Origin: Girardinichthys multiradiatus
Taxonomy: Eukaryota > Chordata > Actinopteri > Cyprinodontiformes > Goodeidae
Reading direction: 5' to 3'
NCBI RefSeq assembly: GCF_021462225.1
Contig: NC_061812.1
Span: 37,559,175 to 37,623,174, forward strand
DNA length: 64,000 nt
Part shown: one piece after another, positions 58,101 through 60,678 of the stretch
How positions within the stretch are numbered: position 1 is the first letter of the stretch
Layout of the letters: each line of letters starts with the position of its first letter
Notes under the pieces: generated by a model
What the model was told of the DNA's origin: nothing
Databases searched by the model: none
What the model saw: the letters and a program-made list of their open reading frames with translations, nothing else
Program-made: the position numbers and the translations under genes

Positions 58101-60678
58101 GTGACATACCAGAGTTCAAAAGAGGACAAATTGTTGGTGCACGTCTTGCTGGCGCATCTGTGACCAAGACAGCAAGTCTTTGTGATGTATCAAAAGCCAC
58201 GGTATCCAGGGTAATGTCAGCATACCACCAAGAAAGACGAACCACATCCAAAAGGATTAACTGTGGACGCAAGAGGAAGCTGTCTGAAAGGGATGTTCAG
58301 GTGCTAACCCGGATTGTATCCAAAAAACATAAAACCACGGCTGCCCAAATCACAGCAGAATTAAATGTGCACCTCAACTCTCCTGTTTCCACCAGAACTG
58401 TCCGTCGGGAGCTCCACAGGGTCACTAAACACGGCCGGGCTGCTATAGCCAAACCTTTGGTCACTCATGCCAATGCCAAACGTTGGTTTCAATGGTGCAA
58501 GGAGCGCACATCTTGGGCTGTGGACAATGTGAAACATGTATTATTCTCTGATGAGTCCACCTTTACTGTTTTCCCCACATCTGGGAGAGTTACGGTGTGG
58601 AGAAGCCCCAAAGAAGCGTACCATCCAGACTGTTGCATGCCCAGAGTGAAGCATGGGGGTGGATCAGTGATGGTTTGGGCTGCCATATCATGGCATTCCC
58701 TCGGCCCAATACTTACGCTAGATGGGCATGTCACTGCCAAGGACTACCGAACCATTCTTGAGGACCATGTGCATCCAATAGTTCAAACATTGTATCCTGA
58801 AGGTGGTGCCGTGTATCAGGATGACAATGCACCAATACACACAGCAAGACTGGTGAAAGATTGGTTTGATGAACATGAAAGTGAAGTTGAACATCTCCCA
58901 TGGCCTGCACAGTCACCAGATCTAAATATTGAGCCACTTTGGGGTGTTTTGGAGGAGCAAGTCAGGAAACGTTTTCCTCCACCAGTATCACGTAGTGACC
59001 TGGCCACTATCCTGCAAGAAGAATGGCTTAAAATCCCTCTGACCACTGTGCAGGACTTGTATATGTCATTCCAAAGACGAATTGACGCTGTATTAGCCGC
59101 AAAAGGAGGCCCTACACCGTACTAATAAATTATTGTGGTCTAAAACCAGGTGTTTCAGTTTCATTGTCCAACCCCTGTATGTGTTAGAGTCAAAGTCCTT
59201 ATCTACATTCAATTGAGAATCTGTGACAAGACTTGAAAATTGATGTTTAAAAAAGCCATCTGTCCAGTCTGGCTGAGCTTCAGCTTTTTTGCAGAGAAGA
59301 ACACACAAAAAGTTAGTCTCTAGATGTACAAGGCTGGTAGAACATTCCTCAAAAGACTTGTGTAATTGCAGCGAAAGGTGGTTTTACAAAAATCTGACAC
59401 GCCACACTTTTCAGATTTCCATTTATAAAAACTGAACTTTGTCTTTGTAACCTGACAAAACGCGATCAATGGGTGTGAATATTTTTGGTAAAGCAGTCTC
59501 TTTTTGTTCATACTCCTTCTCACGAAGAATTTGAGGCAACATTCATATTTTGTCACCTCAGGCGCAGTTTCTACGAATGCACTTTTGATCTCTAACAAAA
59601 CTCATGCTTCAGCAGCCCTGGGATTTTTTTTGTTTTGTTTTTTGGACCAGTTCGTGATGACGTAAGCGCCAATCGTGCTCTGACTTATCAAACGTGCGTG
59701 AAGACGTCATCCACTGCCGGGAGAAAAAGCGTGGAAGTGGGACTGTACAGTCTTGGAAAGCTGAAAGCGCTTTGAAACAGAGGTCCAAAACGTATCGTAG
59801 TGATGGGAATTCTGTTGCACTGCTACTTGGATTTATTTTTCAAAGAATACTTAAAGAATCTATTTATTATGTAAATAAAAAGAGCCAGCTCTAAGTACTG
59901 CGCACAGTGACTTGTGGTCGTGCGTAAAAACTCACCAGTCCGGAGCACAGACTGATGACTGCGGCGTGTTGTGCATGGGCATTCACATGTCCACTATAGA
60001 AGCAGTGTCTTAACTCCGTGTCCTCCTCCTCCTCTTCCTCCTCCCTTTCCGCATCTGTTGCAAAAGCGGTCCCGTTATCTCCTCGGGGCGCTCCAAGTAT
60101 TGTCAAAGTGTAAACGGGTGCAATAAATCCCGAATCCAGCGTGAGGTTGAGGTGATAGTTCTTGCCGAAAGCAGATATCCTGTAGTGGATGTTTGCCGCG
60201 GCCCAGTGATCCGCAGTGTTGCCGGTGCCCTCGTCCAAACTCCGTCTCTTCCTTTTGAAGTGCACACCGGCTGGGAGCTTGTCACCGGCTTCATTCACTC
60301 GCACCGGTGTTACAATCTCATAAACGGCCAACTCCTCTGGTGCTGCGGGGTGGAAACAAGACAGGGGGAATCATTTCAAGTCAAATAGTCCACATGTGTG
60401 AGACAATGATTCAAACATTAACGTGTTCTTCATTATTGTGTTGTTTTAGCACTCCAGAGGAAAACAAAACGACGAATCTGCCAGACTTCAACTTCTGTGG
60501 TACAGGCGGGATTGAAAACTCATTCATTCTCTCCCTTCAGAGGGACAAAACGATCCCACGCGTGGGGGGAAAAATACCTACCTGTGCTTGAACTCCGGAG
60601 TAATCTCCCTGTGGATGCGACTACATTCAAGAGATCAGGGAATAGTAGGAACCCCAAGCCCCAGAGGAGCACATGCAT
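41..60678 (-). CDS. adamts9: adamts9 (ADAMTS metalloprotease, GON-1 subfamily), 33 exons, 3' end off window
   Basis: This span joins 33 exons listed separately below. The product is a secreted zinc metalloprotease; the mammalian orthologue cleaves versican and aggrecan in the extracellular matrix. Domain order in residues: signal peptide 1-22, prodomain to R294 (furin motif RRSKR), reprolysin catalytic domain 295-500 with HELGHVFNMPHD at 444-455 and Met-turn at M472, disintegrin-like 500-585, TSR1 about 600-655, cysteine-rich and spacer about 656-885, then TSRs 2-15 to residue 1733. All introns are GT-AG and phases agree throughout. Length, domain order and long identical stretches match human ADAMTS9 as I remember it (about 1,935 residues) better than ADAMTS20, its close paralogue. 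The roughly 200-residue GON domain lies beyond position 1. No frameshift or stop was found in any exon. Orthology is from memory, not an alignment. Confidence 0.93.
171..758. other. Intron 32, left part
   Basis: AT-rich sequence between exon 33 and the LINE tail. Nothing recognised. Confidence 0.6.
1636..2151 (-). pseudogene. LINE reverse transcriptase palm fragment
   Basis: 171 codons with RT motif A ([18 protein letters not shown]), motif B ([16 protein letters not shown]) and the catalytic ADD box ([10 protein letters not shown]), then [19 protein letters not shown]. Broken off from its flanking domains by stops and frame changes. Confidence 0.85.
2244..3038 (-). pseudogene. LINE linker and RT fingers fragment
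   Basis: 264 codons between endonuclease and palm; contains the RT N-terminal signature [11 protein letters not shown] followed by [10 protein letters not shown]. It is the longest open piece of the intron 32 LINE. Confidence 0.8.
3020..3540 (-). pseudogene. LINE endonuclease fragment
   Basis: Two overlapping frames carry the APE-type endonuclease. One has [24 protein letters not shown] and the NIYRPPKS motif; the other has [17 protein letters not shown]. The frame shift near 3,200 separates them. The N-terminal endonuclease motif is missing because the element is 5'-truncated. Confidence 0.8.
3577..3771 (-). CDS. adamts9: adamts9 exon 32: TSR14 body, start of TSR15
   Basis: Residues 1626-1690: [16 protein letters not shown], a longer loop with NYDYGHQ, then EWRAGIWGP. 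Donor CCG|GTGAGC. L2-like LINE sequence begins within about 25 bp of this donor. Confidence 0.93.
3884..4054 (-). CDS. adamts9: adamts9 exon 31: TSR13 body, start of TSR14
   Basis: Residues 1569-1625: [16 protein letters not shown], then VWITGEWTE. The acceptor lies only about 70 bp from a Tc1 insertion at 4,126. Confidence 0.93.
4126..5513 (+). mobile_element. Tc1-like DNA transposon, internally deleted, in intron 30
   Basis: Bounded by TA at 4,126-4,127 and 5,512-5,513, with matching ends: the left starts CACCGCTCAAAAAAATAAAG and the right, read inward, CTCTGCTCAAAAAAATAAGG. The cargo is one transposase oriented opposite to adamts9. The left end lies about 70 bp from exon 31's acceptor, and the element is about 1.39 kb. 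Confidence 0.9.
4422..5247 (+). pseudogene. Tc1 transposase, deletion removes catalytic middle
   Basis: Starts [20 protein letters not shown] with paired HTH domains, then the first catalytic Asp in VLFTDESRF. Near 5,030 the sequence jumps from GGISLEG to a segment reading [14 protein letters not shown]. This loses roughly 50 residues, including the second catalytic Asp, and changes frame. The C-terminus resumes to a TGA near 5,247. It cannot encode an active enzyme. Confidence 0.88.
5514..7708. other. Intron 30, between two Tc1 elements
   Basis: 2.2 kb of AT-rich sequence without ORFs of interest, repeats or splice-bordered candidates that I could see. Confidence 0.6.
7711..9320 (+). mobile_element. 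Tc1-like transposon with ~200-bp TIRs, near intact, intron 30
   Basis: Flanked by TA (7,709-7,710 and 9,321-9,322). Both ends begin CAGGTCCTTCTCAAAATATT when read inward. The inverted repeats run about 200 bp (7,711-7,913 and 9,119-9,320) with only a handful of mismatches, the long-TIR architecture of several fish Tc1 families. Total 1,610 bp, antisense to the host gene. The low TIR divergence marks it as younger than the relics around it. Confidence 0.93.
8039..9043 (+). pseudogene. Tc1 transposase interrupted by a single TAG
   Basis: 335 codons including the terminal TGA, all in one frame except for a TAG at 8,564-8,566 (just after KEMPKC). N-terminal HTH segments ([20 protein letters not shown]), first Asp in LFSDESKF, second in [12 protein letters not shown], Glu in [12 protein letters not shown]: the DDE triad is present. 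A leucine codon is the probable ancestral state at the stop. Without that base change the ORF would be full length. Confidence 0.9.
9906..10082 (-). CDS. adamts9: adamts9 exon 30: TSR12 body, start of TSR13
   Basis: Residues 1510-1568: [16 protein letters not shown], then [10 protein letters not shown]. Unusually GC- and CpG-rich for this gene. Both splice sites are canonical (CTTTCAG, GCG|GTAAGT). Confidence 0.9.
10732..10978 (-). repeat. tRNA-derived SINE, copy 1 (diverged), intron 29
   Basis: Same layout as copies 2 and 3: LINE-like tail on the left (TTATAGTGCTTTCC, CACTCAAAGCGCTTTACA), tRNA-like head on the right with a GGTTTGATTCC B box on the minus strand. The most diverged of the three copies. 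Confidence 0.75.
11106..12413 (-). mobile_element. Old Tc1 relic (family A), intron 29, split by SINE copy 2
   Basis: Ends TA-GTGCCTCACAAAAGTATT and, inverted, CAGTGCCTTGCTCAAGTATT with TA at 12,412-12,413. Transposase remains on the minus strand, recognisable as the complement of its DDE region but full of stops and indels. Poly-T runs mark decay. Family name not known to me. Confidence 0.7.
11258..11512 (-). repeat. tRNA-derived SINE, copy 2, nested in a Tc1 relic
   Basis: Read on the minus strand it starts with a tRNA-like head: A box TGGCTCAGTGGGAAGAG (11,491-11,507) and B box GGTTTGATTCC (11,453-11,463). A unique body follows, then the tail AAAAGCGCTATATAAG. It interrupts the Tc1 relic at 11,106-12,413, so it inserted later. 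Confidence 0.82.
12414..13151. other. Intron 29, right part
   Basis: Unique-looking sequence up to exon 29's donor. Purine-rich near 12,780-12,840. No feature recognised. Confidence 0.5.
13152..13322 (-). CDS. adamts9: adamts9 exon 29: TSR11 body, start of TSR12
   Basis: Residues 1453-1509: [16 protein letters not shown], then [16 protein letters not shown]. No long ORF marks it, but the codons align residue by residue with mammalian TSR11. Acceptor GCTTCAG, donor GAG|GTAGGA. Confidence 0.9.
13323..15125. other. Intron 28, left part
   Basis: Unassigned intronic sequence next to exon 29; short poly-A runs only. Confidence 0.5.
15126..15715. mobile_element. MITE with ~58-bp imperfect TIRs, intron 28
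   Basis: Left arm about 15,126-15,184 and right arm about 15,656-15,715 are inverted copies sharing AATCCAGATTAG, GGAGGCTGAAGCTAA and GAGAGGAGCC-type blocks. The interior has no coding potential. TA flanks on both sides are compatible with a Tc1/mariner-mobilised MITE. Confidence 0.7.
16265..17787. mobile_element. 1.5-kb TIR element, non-autonomous, intron 28
   Basis: Left end TGGCTGTGTCCAAATT and right end, read inward, TGGCTGTGTCCAAATT are identical for 16 bp, followed by similar GGGGCTG blocks. No transposase ORF lies inside. The ends are CpG-rich, the middle is very AT-rich. The target duplication could not be defined. The superfamily is uncertain (Harbinger-like or hAT-like are candidates). 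Confidence 0.75.
17116..17141. repeat. Perfect 11-bp hairpin inside the TIR element
   Basis: CTGTCAATCTG, a 4-base loop ATAA, then CAGATTGACAG. A perfect inverted repeat, probably a structural part of the element. Confidence 0.85.
17788..20840 (-). other. Intron 28 repeat-poor block next to exon 28
   Basis: Three kilobases with no TE signature, AT-rich, T-rich when read on the minus strand, with an AATAAA on that strand near 19,640. It directly follows exon 28's donor. Possibly regulatory sequence, an alternative 3' UTR, or simply unique intron. Confidence 0.35.
20841..21017 (-). CDS. adamts9: adamts9 exon 28: TSR10 body, start of TSR11
   Basis: Residues 1394-1452: [20 protein letters not shown], then QWSTDPWSS. 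Phase 0-0; donor TCG|GTACGC. Reading through the donor gives three codons and then TAA (see findings). Confidence 0.92.
21186..21347 (-). CDS. adamts9: adamts9 exon 27: TSR9 body, start of TSR10
   Basis: Residues 1340-1393: [20 protein letters not shown], then [11 protein letters not shown]. Phase 0-0. Intron 27, to the next exon, is only 168 bp. Confidence 0.93.
21348..23279. other. Intron 26, left part
   Basis: 1.9 kb, AT-rich, several poly-T runs. A partly repeated phrase about a GGTGGTACTTG motif occurs at 21,460 and 22,190; otherwise nothing recognised. Confidence 0.45.
23280..24080 (-). mobile_element. Decayed Tc1-like relic (family B), intron 26
   Basis: Shares with 39,350-39,720 a stretch around GAGTTTAGCAAACTTTACAC and ACATTTGTGATGGTAGGACA. 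It has the content of a reverse-complemented Tc1 transposase but no open frame. Boundaries approximate. Confidence 0.5.
24154..24393 (-). CDS. adamts9: adamts9 exon 26: TSR8 body, linker, start of TSR9
   Basis: Residues 1260-1339, the longest TSR exon (80 codons): [16 protein letters not shown], a Ser/Pro/His linker, then [10 protein letters not shown]. Acceptor TTTTTAG, donor GCA|GTAAGG. Confidence 0.92.
24740..25262 (-). repeat. Decayed DNA-transposon fragment (family C), intron 25
   Basis: A weakly coding remnant (complement of segments like VGGTLGKGWGW) resembling a common fish DNA-transposon fragment. No ends or TSD were identified. Confidence 0.35.
25263..26080. other. Intron 25, middle
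   Basis: Unassigned intronic sequence between two transposon remnants. Confidence 0.5.
26085..26700 (-). mobile_element. Old Tc1 relic (family A), truncated, intron 25
   Basis: Left end TA-CAGTGTTTTATTTAAGTATT. Internal deletions leave fragments of the transposase complement such as GGCAAACTGCAAATGGGACT. The right terminus is missing; recognisable sequence stops about 40 bp before exon 25's donor. Confidence 0.6.
26739..26906 (-). CDS. adamts9: adamts9 exon 25: TSR7 body, start of TSR8
   Basis: Residues 1204-1259: [19 protein letters not shown], then [12 protein letters not shown]. Phase 0-0. A decayed Tc1 copy ends roughly 40 bp beyond its donor. Confidence 0.92.
26988..27095 (-). CDS. adamts9: adamts9 exon 24: TSR6 end, linker, TSR7 start
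   Basis: Residues 1168-1203: DCEVAQC closes TSR6. A 20-residue Ser/Pro linker follows, then [10 protein letters not shown] starts TSR7. The matching human segment is Pro-rich and ends the same way. Donor CAG|GTTGGT is weaker than most in the gene. Confidence 0.92.
27096..28064. other. Intron 23, left part
   Basis: Unique-looking; C/T-rich near 27,440-27,540. No feature recognised. Confidence 0.5.
28065..28385. repeat. (GT)n and TTAGGG-rich composite repeat, intron 23
   Basis: A (GT)16-type array (about 28,070-28,102), a unique 110-bp segment, then irregular TTAGGG units (28,215-28,320), then a second (GT)n. A compound arrangement of this kind recurs in fish introns. The telomere-like units are interstitial and degenerate. 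Confidence 0.7.
28386..29959. other. Intron 23, middle
   Basis: AT-rich intronic sequence; nothing recognised. Confidence 0.5.
29960..31023 (+). mobile_element. Old Tc1 relic (family A), intron 23
   Basis: Plus-strand transposase remains: an HTH piece reading [12 protein letters not shown], and an [16 protein letters not shown] piece in another frame. The right end GAGGCACTGT matches the family terminus. It stops about 190 bp before exon 23's donor side. Confidence 0.65.
31216..31335 (-). CDS. adamts9: adamts9 exon 23: TSR6, first half
   Basis: Residues 1128-1167: [16 protein letters not shown], then [12 protein letters not shown], matching the mammalian TSR6. Unlike the other TSRs, this repeat is split by a second phase-0 intron. 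Donor CAG|GTGACA. Confidence 0.92.
31336..32156. other. Intron 22, left part
   Basis: Unassigned sequence between exon 23 and the Tc1 relic. Confidence 0.5.
32370..33639 (-). mobile_element. Tc1/mariner DD36E-type transposon, copy 1
   Basis: TA-flanked (32,368-32,369; 33,640-33,641). Inverted ends CAGGGGTTGGACAATGAAAC are identical at both sides. Length 1,270 bp. Same strand as adamts9. Nearly identical to copy 2 at 57,911-59,177 but in the opposite orientation. The Asp-to-Glu spacing of 36 residues fits the published DD36E (Incomer) group, by memory. Confidence 0.92.
32422..33453 (-). pseudogene. DD36E transposase, copy 1, one premature TGA
   Basis: 343 codons plus stop in one frame, broken only where the Trp after HLP is TGA (about 32,649). 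N-terminal HTH ([20 protein letters not shown]), first Asp in LFSDESTF, second in [10 protein letters not shown], and Glu in [10 protein letters not shown] downstream of the stop. Copy 2 keeps TGG at the same place. Confidence 0.9.
34470..34631 (-). CDS. adamts9: adamts9 exon 22: TSR5 body, start of TSR6
   Basis: Residues 1074-1127: [20 protein letters not shown], then [11 protein letters not shown]. Phase 0-0, 54 codons, acceptor CATTCAG, donor CAG|GTGAGT. Confidence 0.93.
34632..35108. other. Intron 21
   Basis: 477 bp without repeats recognised. Confidence 0.6.
35109..35273 (-). CDS. adamts9: adamts9 exon 21: TSR4 body, start of TSR5
   Basis: Residues 1019-1073: [16 protein letters not shown], then [17 protein letters not shown]. 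First of the run of phase 0-0 exons that begin with the TGC codon of the first TSR cysteine. Confidence 0.94.
35348..35558 (-). CDS. adamts9: adamts9 exon 20: TSR3, start of TSR4
   Basis: Residues 948-1018: [20 protein letters not shown] is TSR3, and [10 protein letters not shown] begins TSR4. Separated from exon 19 by 93 bp and from exon 21 by only 74 bp. Phase 2 in, phase 0 out. Confidence 0.93.
35652..35778 (-). CDS. adamts9: adamts9 exon 19: TSR2 body
   Basis: Residues 906-947: [20 protein letters not shown], then EPCNTECEL. Closes TSR2. Acceptor CAACAG, donor CTCAG|GTATGT, phase 2. Confidence 0.93.
36140..36480 (+). mobile_element. Old Tc1 fragment with hAT-like insertion, intron 18
   Basis: Family A sequence (AAAGCCATTGTTGAAAGAAA on the left; TTTCTTCAGCAAGGACAAGG on the right) is interrupted at about 36,238-36,370 by sequence starting CAGGGGTCCCCAGCCACTGG, a hAT-type terminus. 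The other hAT end was not found. Confidence 0.5.
37235..37364 (-). CDS. adamts9: adamts9 exon 18: spacer end, TSR2 start
   Basis: Residues 863-905: [19 protein letters not shown], then [19 protein letters not shown]. The IEDKPQQF stretch is the strongest local support for ADAMTS9 over ADAMTS20. Phase 0 in, phase 1 out. Confidence 0.94.
37488..38322 (-). mobile_element. Old Tc1 relic (family A), intron 17
   Basis: Left end GCCTTCCAAAAGTATCAGTA and right end GAATACTTTCAGAAGACACT match inverted family A termini. Interior fragments include CATGATGCTGCCACCACTGT. About 835 bp, internally deleted, no ORF of note. Confidence 0.68.
38368..38534 (-). CDS. adamts9: adamts9 exon 17: spacer
   Basis: Residues 807-862: [36 protein letters not shown] is a potential N-glycosylation site. 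Phase 1 in, phase 0 out (CAG|GTAAAT). Confidence 0.93.
38535..39349. other. Intron 16, right of exon 17
   Basis: Unassigned AT-rich intronic sequence. Confidence 0.5.
39350..39720 (-). mobile_element. Decayed Tc1-like relic (family B), intron 16
   Basis: Carries GAGCTTAGCAAACTCCACAC and ACATTTGTGATGGTGGGACA, shared with 23,280-24,080. Fragmentary and without ends. Confidence 0.5.
40027..40122 (-). CDS. adamts9: adamts9 exon 16: spacer
   Basis: Residues 775-806: [20 protein letters not shown], then DDDNYL. The spacer is the cysteine-poor exosite module of ADAMTS enzymes. Both borders are phase 1. Confidence 0.94.
40266..40383 (-). CDS. adamts9: adamts9 exon 15: cysteine-rich domain to spacer
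   Basis: Residues 736-774: [19 protein letters not shown] and [31 protein letters not shown] is an ADAMTS family hallmark. Ends phase 1 at TAC G|GTGAGC. Confidence 0.95.
40490..40720 (-). repeat. Deleted Tc1 fragment (family A), intron 14
   Basis: Short deletion derivative: TTTTATGTGACAGACCAACA joined to CTTGACTTTGACTGGGCCAT. Both match blocks that lie hundreds of bases apart in the other copies. Confidence 0.55.
41098..41234 (-). CDS. adamts9: adamts9 exon 14: cysteine-rich domain
   Basis: Residues 690-735: [20 protein letters not shown], then [19 protein letters not shown]. Acceptor CTGTCAG, donor AGG|GTGAGC, phase 0. Confidence 0.94.
41356..41537 (-). CDS. adamts9: adamts9 exon 13: TSR1 end and cysteine-rich domain
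   Basis: Residues 629-689. [17 protein letters not shown] closes TSR1; [18 protein letters not shown] opens the cysteine-rich domain. Ends RWVPKYSG in phase 1 at A|GTGAGT. Confidence 0.94.
41907..42052 (-). CDS. adamts9: adamts9 exon 12: central TSR1
   Basis: Residues 581-628: HCKHGLC, then [19 protein letters not shown] and RECNRP. This is the first thrombospondin type 1 repeat, with the WxxW tryptophans that can be C-mannosylated and a CSRTCGGG O-fucosylation-type motif. Confidence 0.94.
42185..42212. repeat. (GT)n microsatellite, intron 11
   Basis: About ten GT units starting near 42,189. Simple repeat. Confidence 0.85.
42285..42930. repeat. GGTACA-rich MITE-like sequence split by an LTR-like insertion
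   Basis: GGGTACAAG-type motifs occur at both sides (42,290-42,325 and 42,813-42,915). Between them lies a C/T-rich segment with a CATATAAG box and a late TTTATTTA, reminiscent of a solo LTR. The insertion has no TG..CA ends or TSD that I could define. Identification is tentative. Confidence 0.3.
42931..43911. other. Intron 11, right part
   Basis: AT-rich, nothing recognised. Confidence 0.5.
43912..44016 (-). CDS. adamts9: adamts9 exon 11: disintegrin-like domain
   Basis: Residues 546-580, both ends phase 0. Encodes TECWRLWC, then [19 protein letters not shown], the cysteine pattern of ADAMTS disintegrin-like modules. Donor AAG|GTATTT. Confidence 0.92.
44337..44478 (-). CDS. adamts9: adamts9 exon 10: disintegrin-like start
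   Basis: Residues 498-545: [16 protein letters not shown], then [17 protein letters not shown]. Phase 2 in, phase 0 out (ATG|GTGAGT). Conserved with ADAMTS9 throughout. Confidence 0.92.
44900..45860 (-). mobile_element. Old Tc1 relic (family A), intron 9
   Basis: Contains TTTTATGTGATAGACCAACA, TTTGACTGGGCCATTCTACG and GCATGATACTGCCACTACTA in family order, minus orientation. No usable frame. Confidence 0.65.
46023..46169 (-). CDS. adamts9: adamts9 exon 9: third zinc ligand and Met-turn
   Basis: Residues 449-497. VFNMPHDD carries the third zinc ligand H454, and HVMAPTLNY carries the Met-turn. It then reads [18 protein letters not shown]. Its acceptor lies about 75 bp from the 5' end of the LINE at 46,240. 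Confidence 0.93.
46663..47668 (+). pseudogene. LINE endonuclease region
   Basis: Two overlapping frames encode [34 protein letters not shown] and, after a frameshift near 47,160, [31 protein letters not shown] and [11 protein letters not shown]. These are the GTWN, GDFN and DHH motifs of APE-type endonucleases. Confidence 0.85.
47975..48947 (+). pseudogene. LINE reverse transcriptase region with deletion
   Basis: The first frame has [50 protein letters not shown] and motif [12 protein letters not shown] deletion then removes RT motif B, and after a frame change [15 protein letters not shown] supplies the catalytic ADD. Ends with [19 protein letters not shown]. Confidence 0.85.
49373..50104. 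other. Intron 8, between LINE and repeat fragment
   Basis: Includes a perfect 10-bp hairpin (TTGCTGGTCT, loop CTC, AGACCAGCAA; 49,474-49,496). No coding signal. Confidence 0.5.
50105..50265 (+). repeat. Interspersed repeat fragment (LINE-tail-like), intron 8
   Basis: Contains CCTTTATCCTTGCAGGGTTG and GAGGCGGGGTACACCCGGGA, a sequence common across teleost genomes as a LINE-type 3' end. No longer element adjoins it. Confidence 0.5.
50280..51085 (-). mobile_element. Old Tc1 relic (family A), intron 8
   Basis: Left part AAGCTCAATCAGATTGGATG, middle ATGATGCTGCCACCACCGTG, right end GTATGAATACTTTTAAAGGA. Minus orientation. Its right end lies about 90 bp from exon 8. Confidence 0.65.
51172..51277 (-). 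CDS. adamts9: adamts9 exon 8: zinc-binding helix
   Basis: Residues 414-448. Encodes [20 protein letters not shown] and then [10 protein letters not shown], giving zinc ligands H444 and H448 and catalytic E445. The donor splits the next Val codon (GT|GTAAGT). Confidence 0.93.
51358..51398 (-). CDS. adamts9: adamts9 exon 7: 41-nt catalytic-domain exon
   Basis: Residues 400-413, [13 protein letters not shown], matching mammalian QDICRAHDKCDTL. Only 41 nt, flanked by CACCACAG and G|GTAAGC; the phase fits both neighbours exactly. Confidence 0.9.
51581..51705 (-). CDS. adamts9: adamts9 exon 6: catalytic domain
   Basis: Residues 359-399. Reads [17 protein letters not shown] and then [10 protein letters not shown], conserved catalytic-domain segments. 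No uninterrupted ORF stands out here because the exon is short. Acceptor ATTAG, donor CCAG|GTGCAG, phase 2. Confidence 0.9.
51796..51879 (-). CDS. adamts9: adamts9 exon 5: catalytic domain
   Basis: Residues 331-358, phase 0 at both ends (28 codons). Encodes [19 protein letters not shown], a central strand of the reprolysin fold, almost identical to the mammalian sequence. Acceptor ATTCAG, donor TTG|GTAAGT. Confidence 0.92.
52300..53128 (+). mobile_element. Old Tc1 relic (family A), intron 4
   Basis: Ends GTGCCTTGCAACAGTATGCA and, inverted, GTGCCTTGCAAAAGCAACTG. Plus-strand blocks include GTGAAATATGGTGGTGGCTG and TTTTCTTCAGCAGGGACAGA. Internally deleted; ends about 50 bp from exon 4. Confidence 0.68.
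53179..53501 (-). CDS. adamts9: adamts9 exon 4: prodomain end, furin site, catalytic start
   Basis: Residues 223-330. A basic, low-complexity linker ([10 protein letters not shown]) unlike the mammalian one leads to the proprotein-convertase site RRSKR at 290-294. The mature enzyme should begin [15 protein letters not shown]. The exon ends HYILTLMSI in phase 0 at ATA|GTAAGT. Confidence 0.92.
53502..55419. other. Intron 3
   Basis: Apart from the Tc1 end at 54,200, unassigned. A G-rich run lies at 53,707-53,727. Confidence 0.5.
54200..54285. repeat. Tc1 terminal fragment (family A), intron 3
   Basis: GAATTGAAGTTTGAGGTTGT followed by ATACTTTTGCAAGGTATAAC, the terminal segment only. Confidence 0.5.
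55420..55582 (-). CDS. adamts9: adamts9 exon 3: prodomain middle
   Basis: Residues 169-222. Starts in phase 0 with [17 protein letters not shown] and contains KPHIVYRK, both near-identical to mammalian ADAMTS9. Ends ACDTS-G in phase 1 at TCAG|GTGTGA. Confidence 0.92.
55672..56165 (-). repeat. Decayed LINE fragment with TTCAG-rich end, intron 2
   Basis: Starts with TTCAGTTCAGTTCAATTCAG and ends with a minus-strand RT-like remnant (DDTQLYL-like, then [19 protein letters not shown]). Boundaries and family uncertain. Confidence 0.4.
56166..57264. other. Intron 2, middle
   Basis: No recognised element. Confidence 0.5.
57911..59177 (+). mobile_element. Tc1/mariner DD36E-type transposon, copy 2, intact ORF
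   Basis: TA-flanked (57,909-57,910; 59,178-59,179) with inverted ends CAGGGGTTGGACAATGAAAC. 1,267 bp, antisense to adamts9 in intron 2. Three bases shorter than copy 1 because of the codon deletion described in the next entry. Confidence 0.93.
58097..59125 (+). CDS. DD36E-type transposase, uninterrupted, one codon short
   Basis: 342 residues: cut-and-paste DNA transposase acting on the terminal repeats around it. HTH region in residues 1-110 ([20 protein letters not shown]). Catalytic Asp in LFSDESTF (about residue 150), second in [11 protein letters not shown] (about 240), Glu in DLNIEPLWG (about 280). Copy 1 reads [10 protein letters not shown]; here one ATT is lost, shortening the second Asp-to-Glu spacing from 36 to 35. 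Open along its whole length, yet activity is doubtful for that reason. It is a transposon gene, not a host gene. Confidence 0.88.
   Translation: MGDIPEFKRGQIVGARLAGASVTKTASLCDVSKATVSRVMSAYHQERRTTSKRINCGRKRKLSERDVQVLTRIVSKKHKTTAAQITAELNVHLNSPVSTRTVRRELHRVTKHGRAAIAKPLVTHANAKRWFQWCKERTSWAVDNVKHVLFSDESTFTVFPTSGRVTVWRSPKEAYHPDCCMPRVKHGGGSVMVWAAISWHSLGPILTLDGHVTAKDYRTILEDHVHPIVQTLYPEGGAVYQDDNAPIHTARLVKDWFDEHESEVEHLPWPAQSPDLNIEPLWGVLEEQVRKRFPPPVSRSDLATILQEEWLKIPLTTVQDLYMSFQRRIDAVLAAKGGPTPY
59936..60342 (-). CDS. adamts9: adamts9 exon 2: N-terminal prodomain
   Basis: Residues 33-168, acceptor CCCCGCAG and donor CTG|GTGAGT. It contains the conserved YEIVTPVRV start, an NLT glycosylation site, [17 protein letters not shown] and [10 protein letters not shown] run of seven Glu codons in tandem GAG/GAA triplets (60,021-60,045) is absent from the human protein as I remember it. 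Confidence 0.92.
60582..60678 (-). CDS. adamts9: adamts9 exon 1: start codon and signal peptide
   Basis: The ATG at 60676-60678 opens a short hydrophobic run ([14 protein letters not shown]) typical of a signal peptide. An in-frame TAG 25 codons upstream, with no ATG between, fixes this start. The -3 base is A. The exon ends CAG|GTAGGT in phase 1 and encodes residues 1-32 plus one base. Confidence 0.85.

Larger units (their letters stand above)
57265..59480 (+). mobile_element. Old Tc1 relic (family A), intron 2, split by a DD36E transposon
   Basis: The left flank carries [18 protein letters not shown] coding remains; the right flank carries CAATTGAGAATCTGTGACAA and CACACTTTTCAGATTTCCAT. The relic resumes on the far side of the young element at 57,911-59,177. 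Confidence 0.68.
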
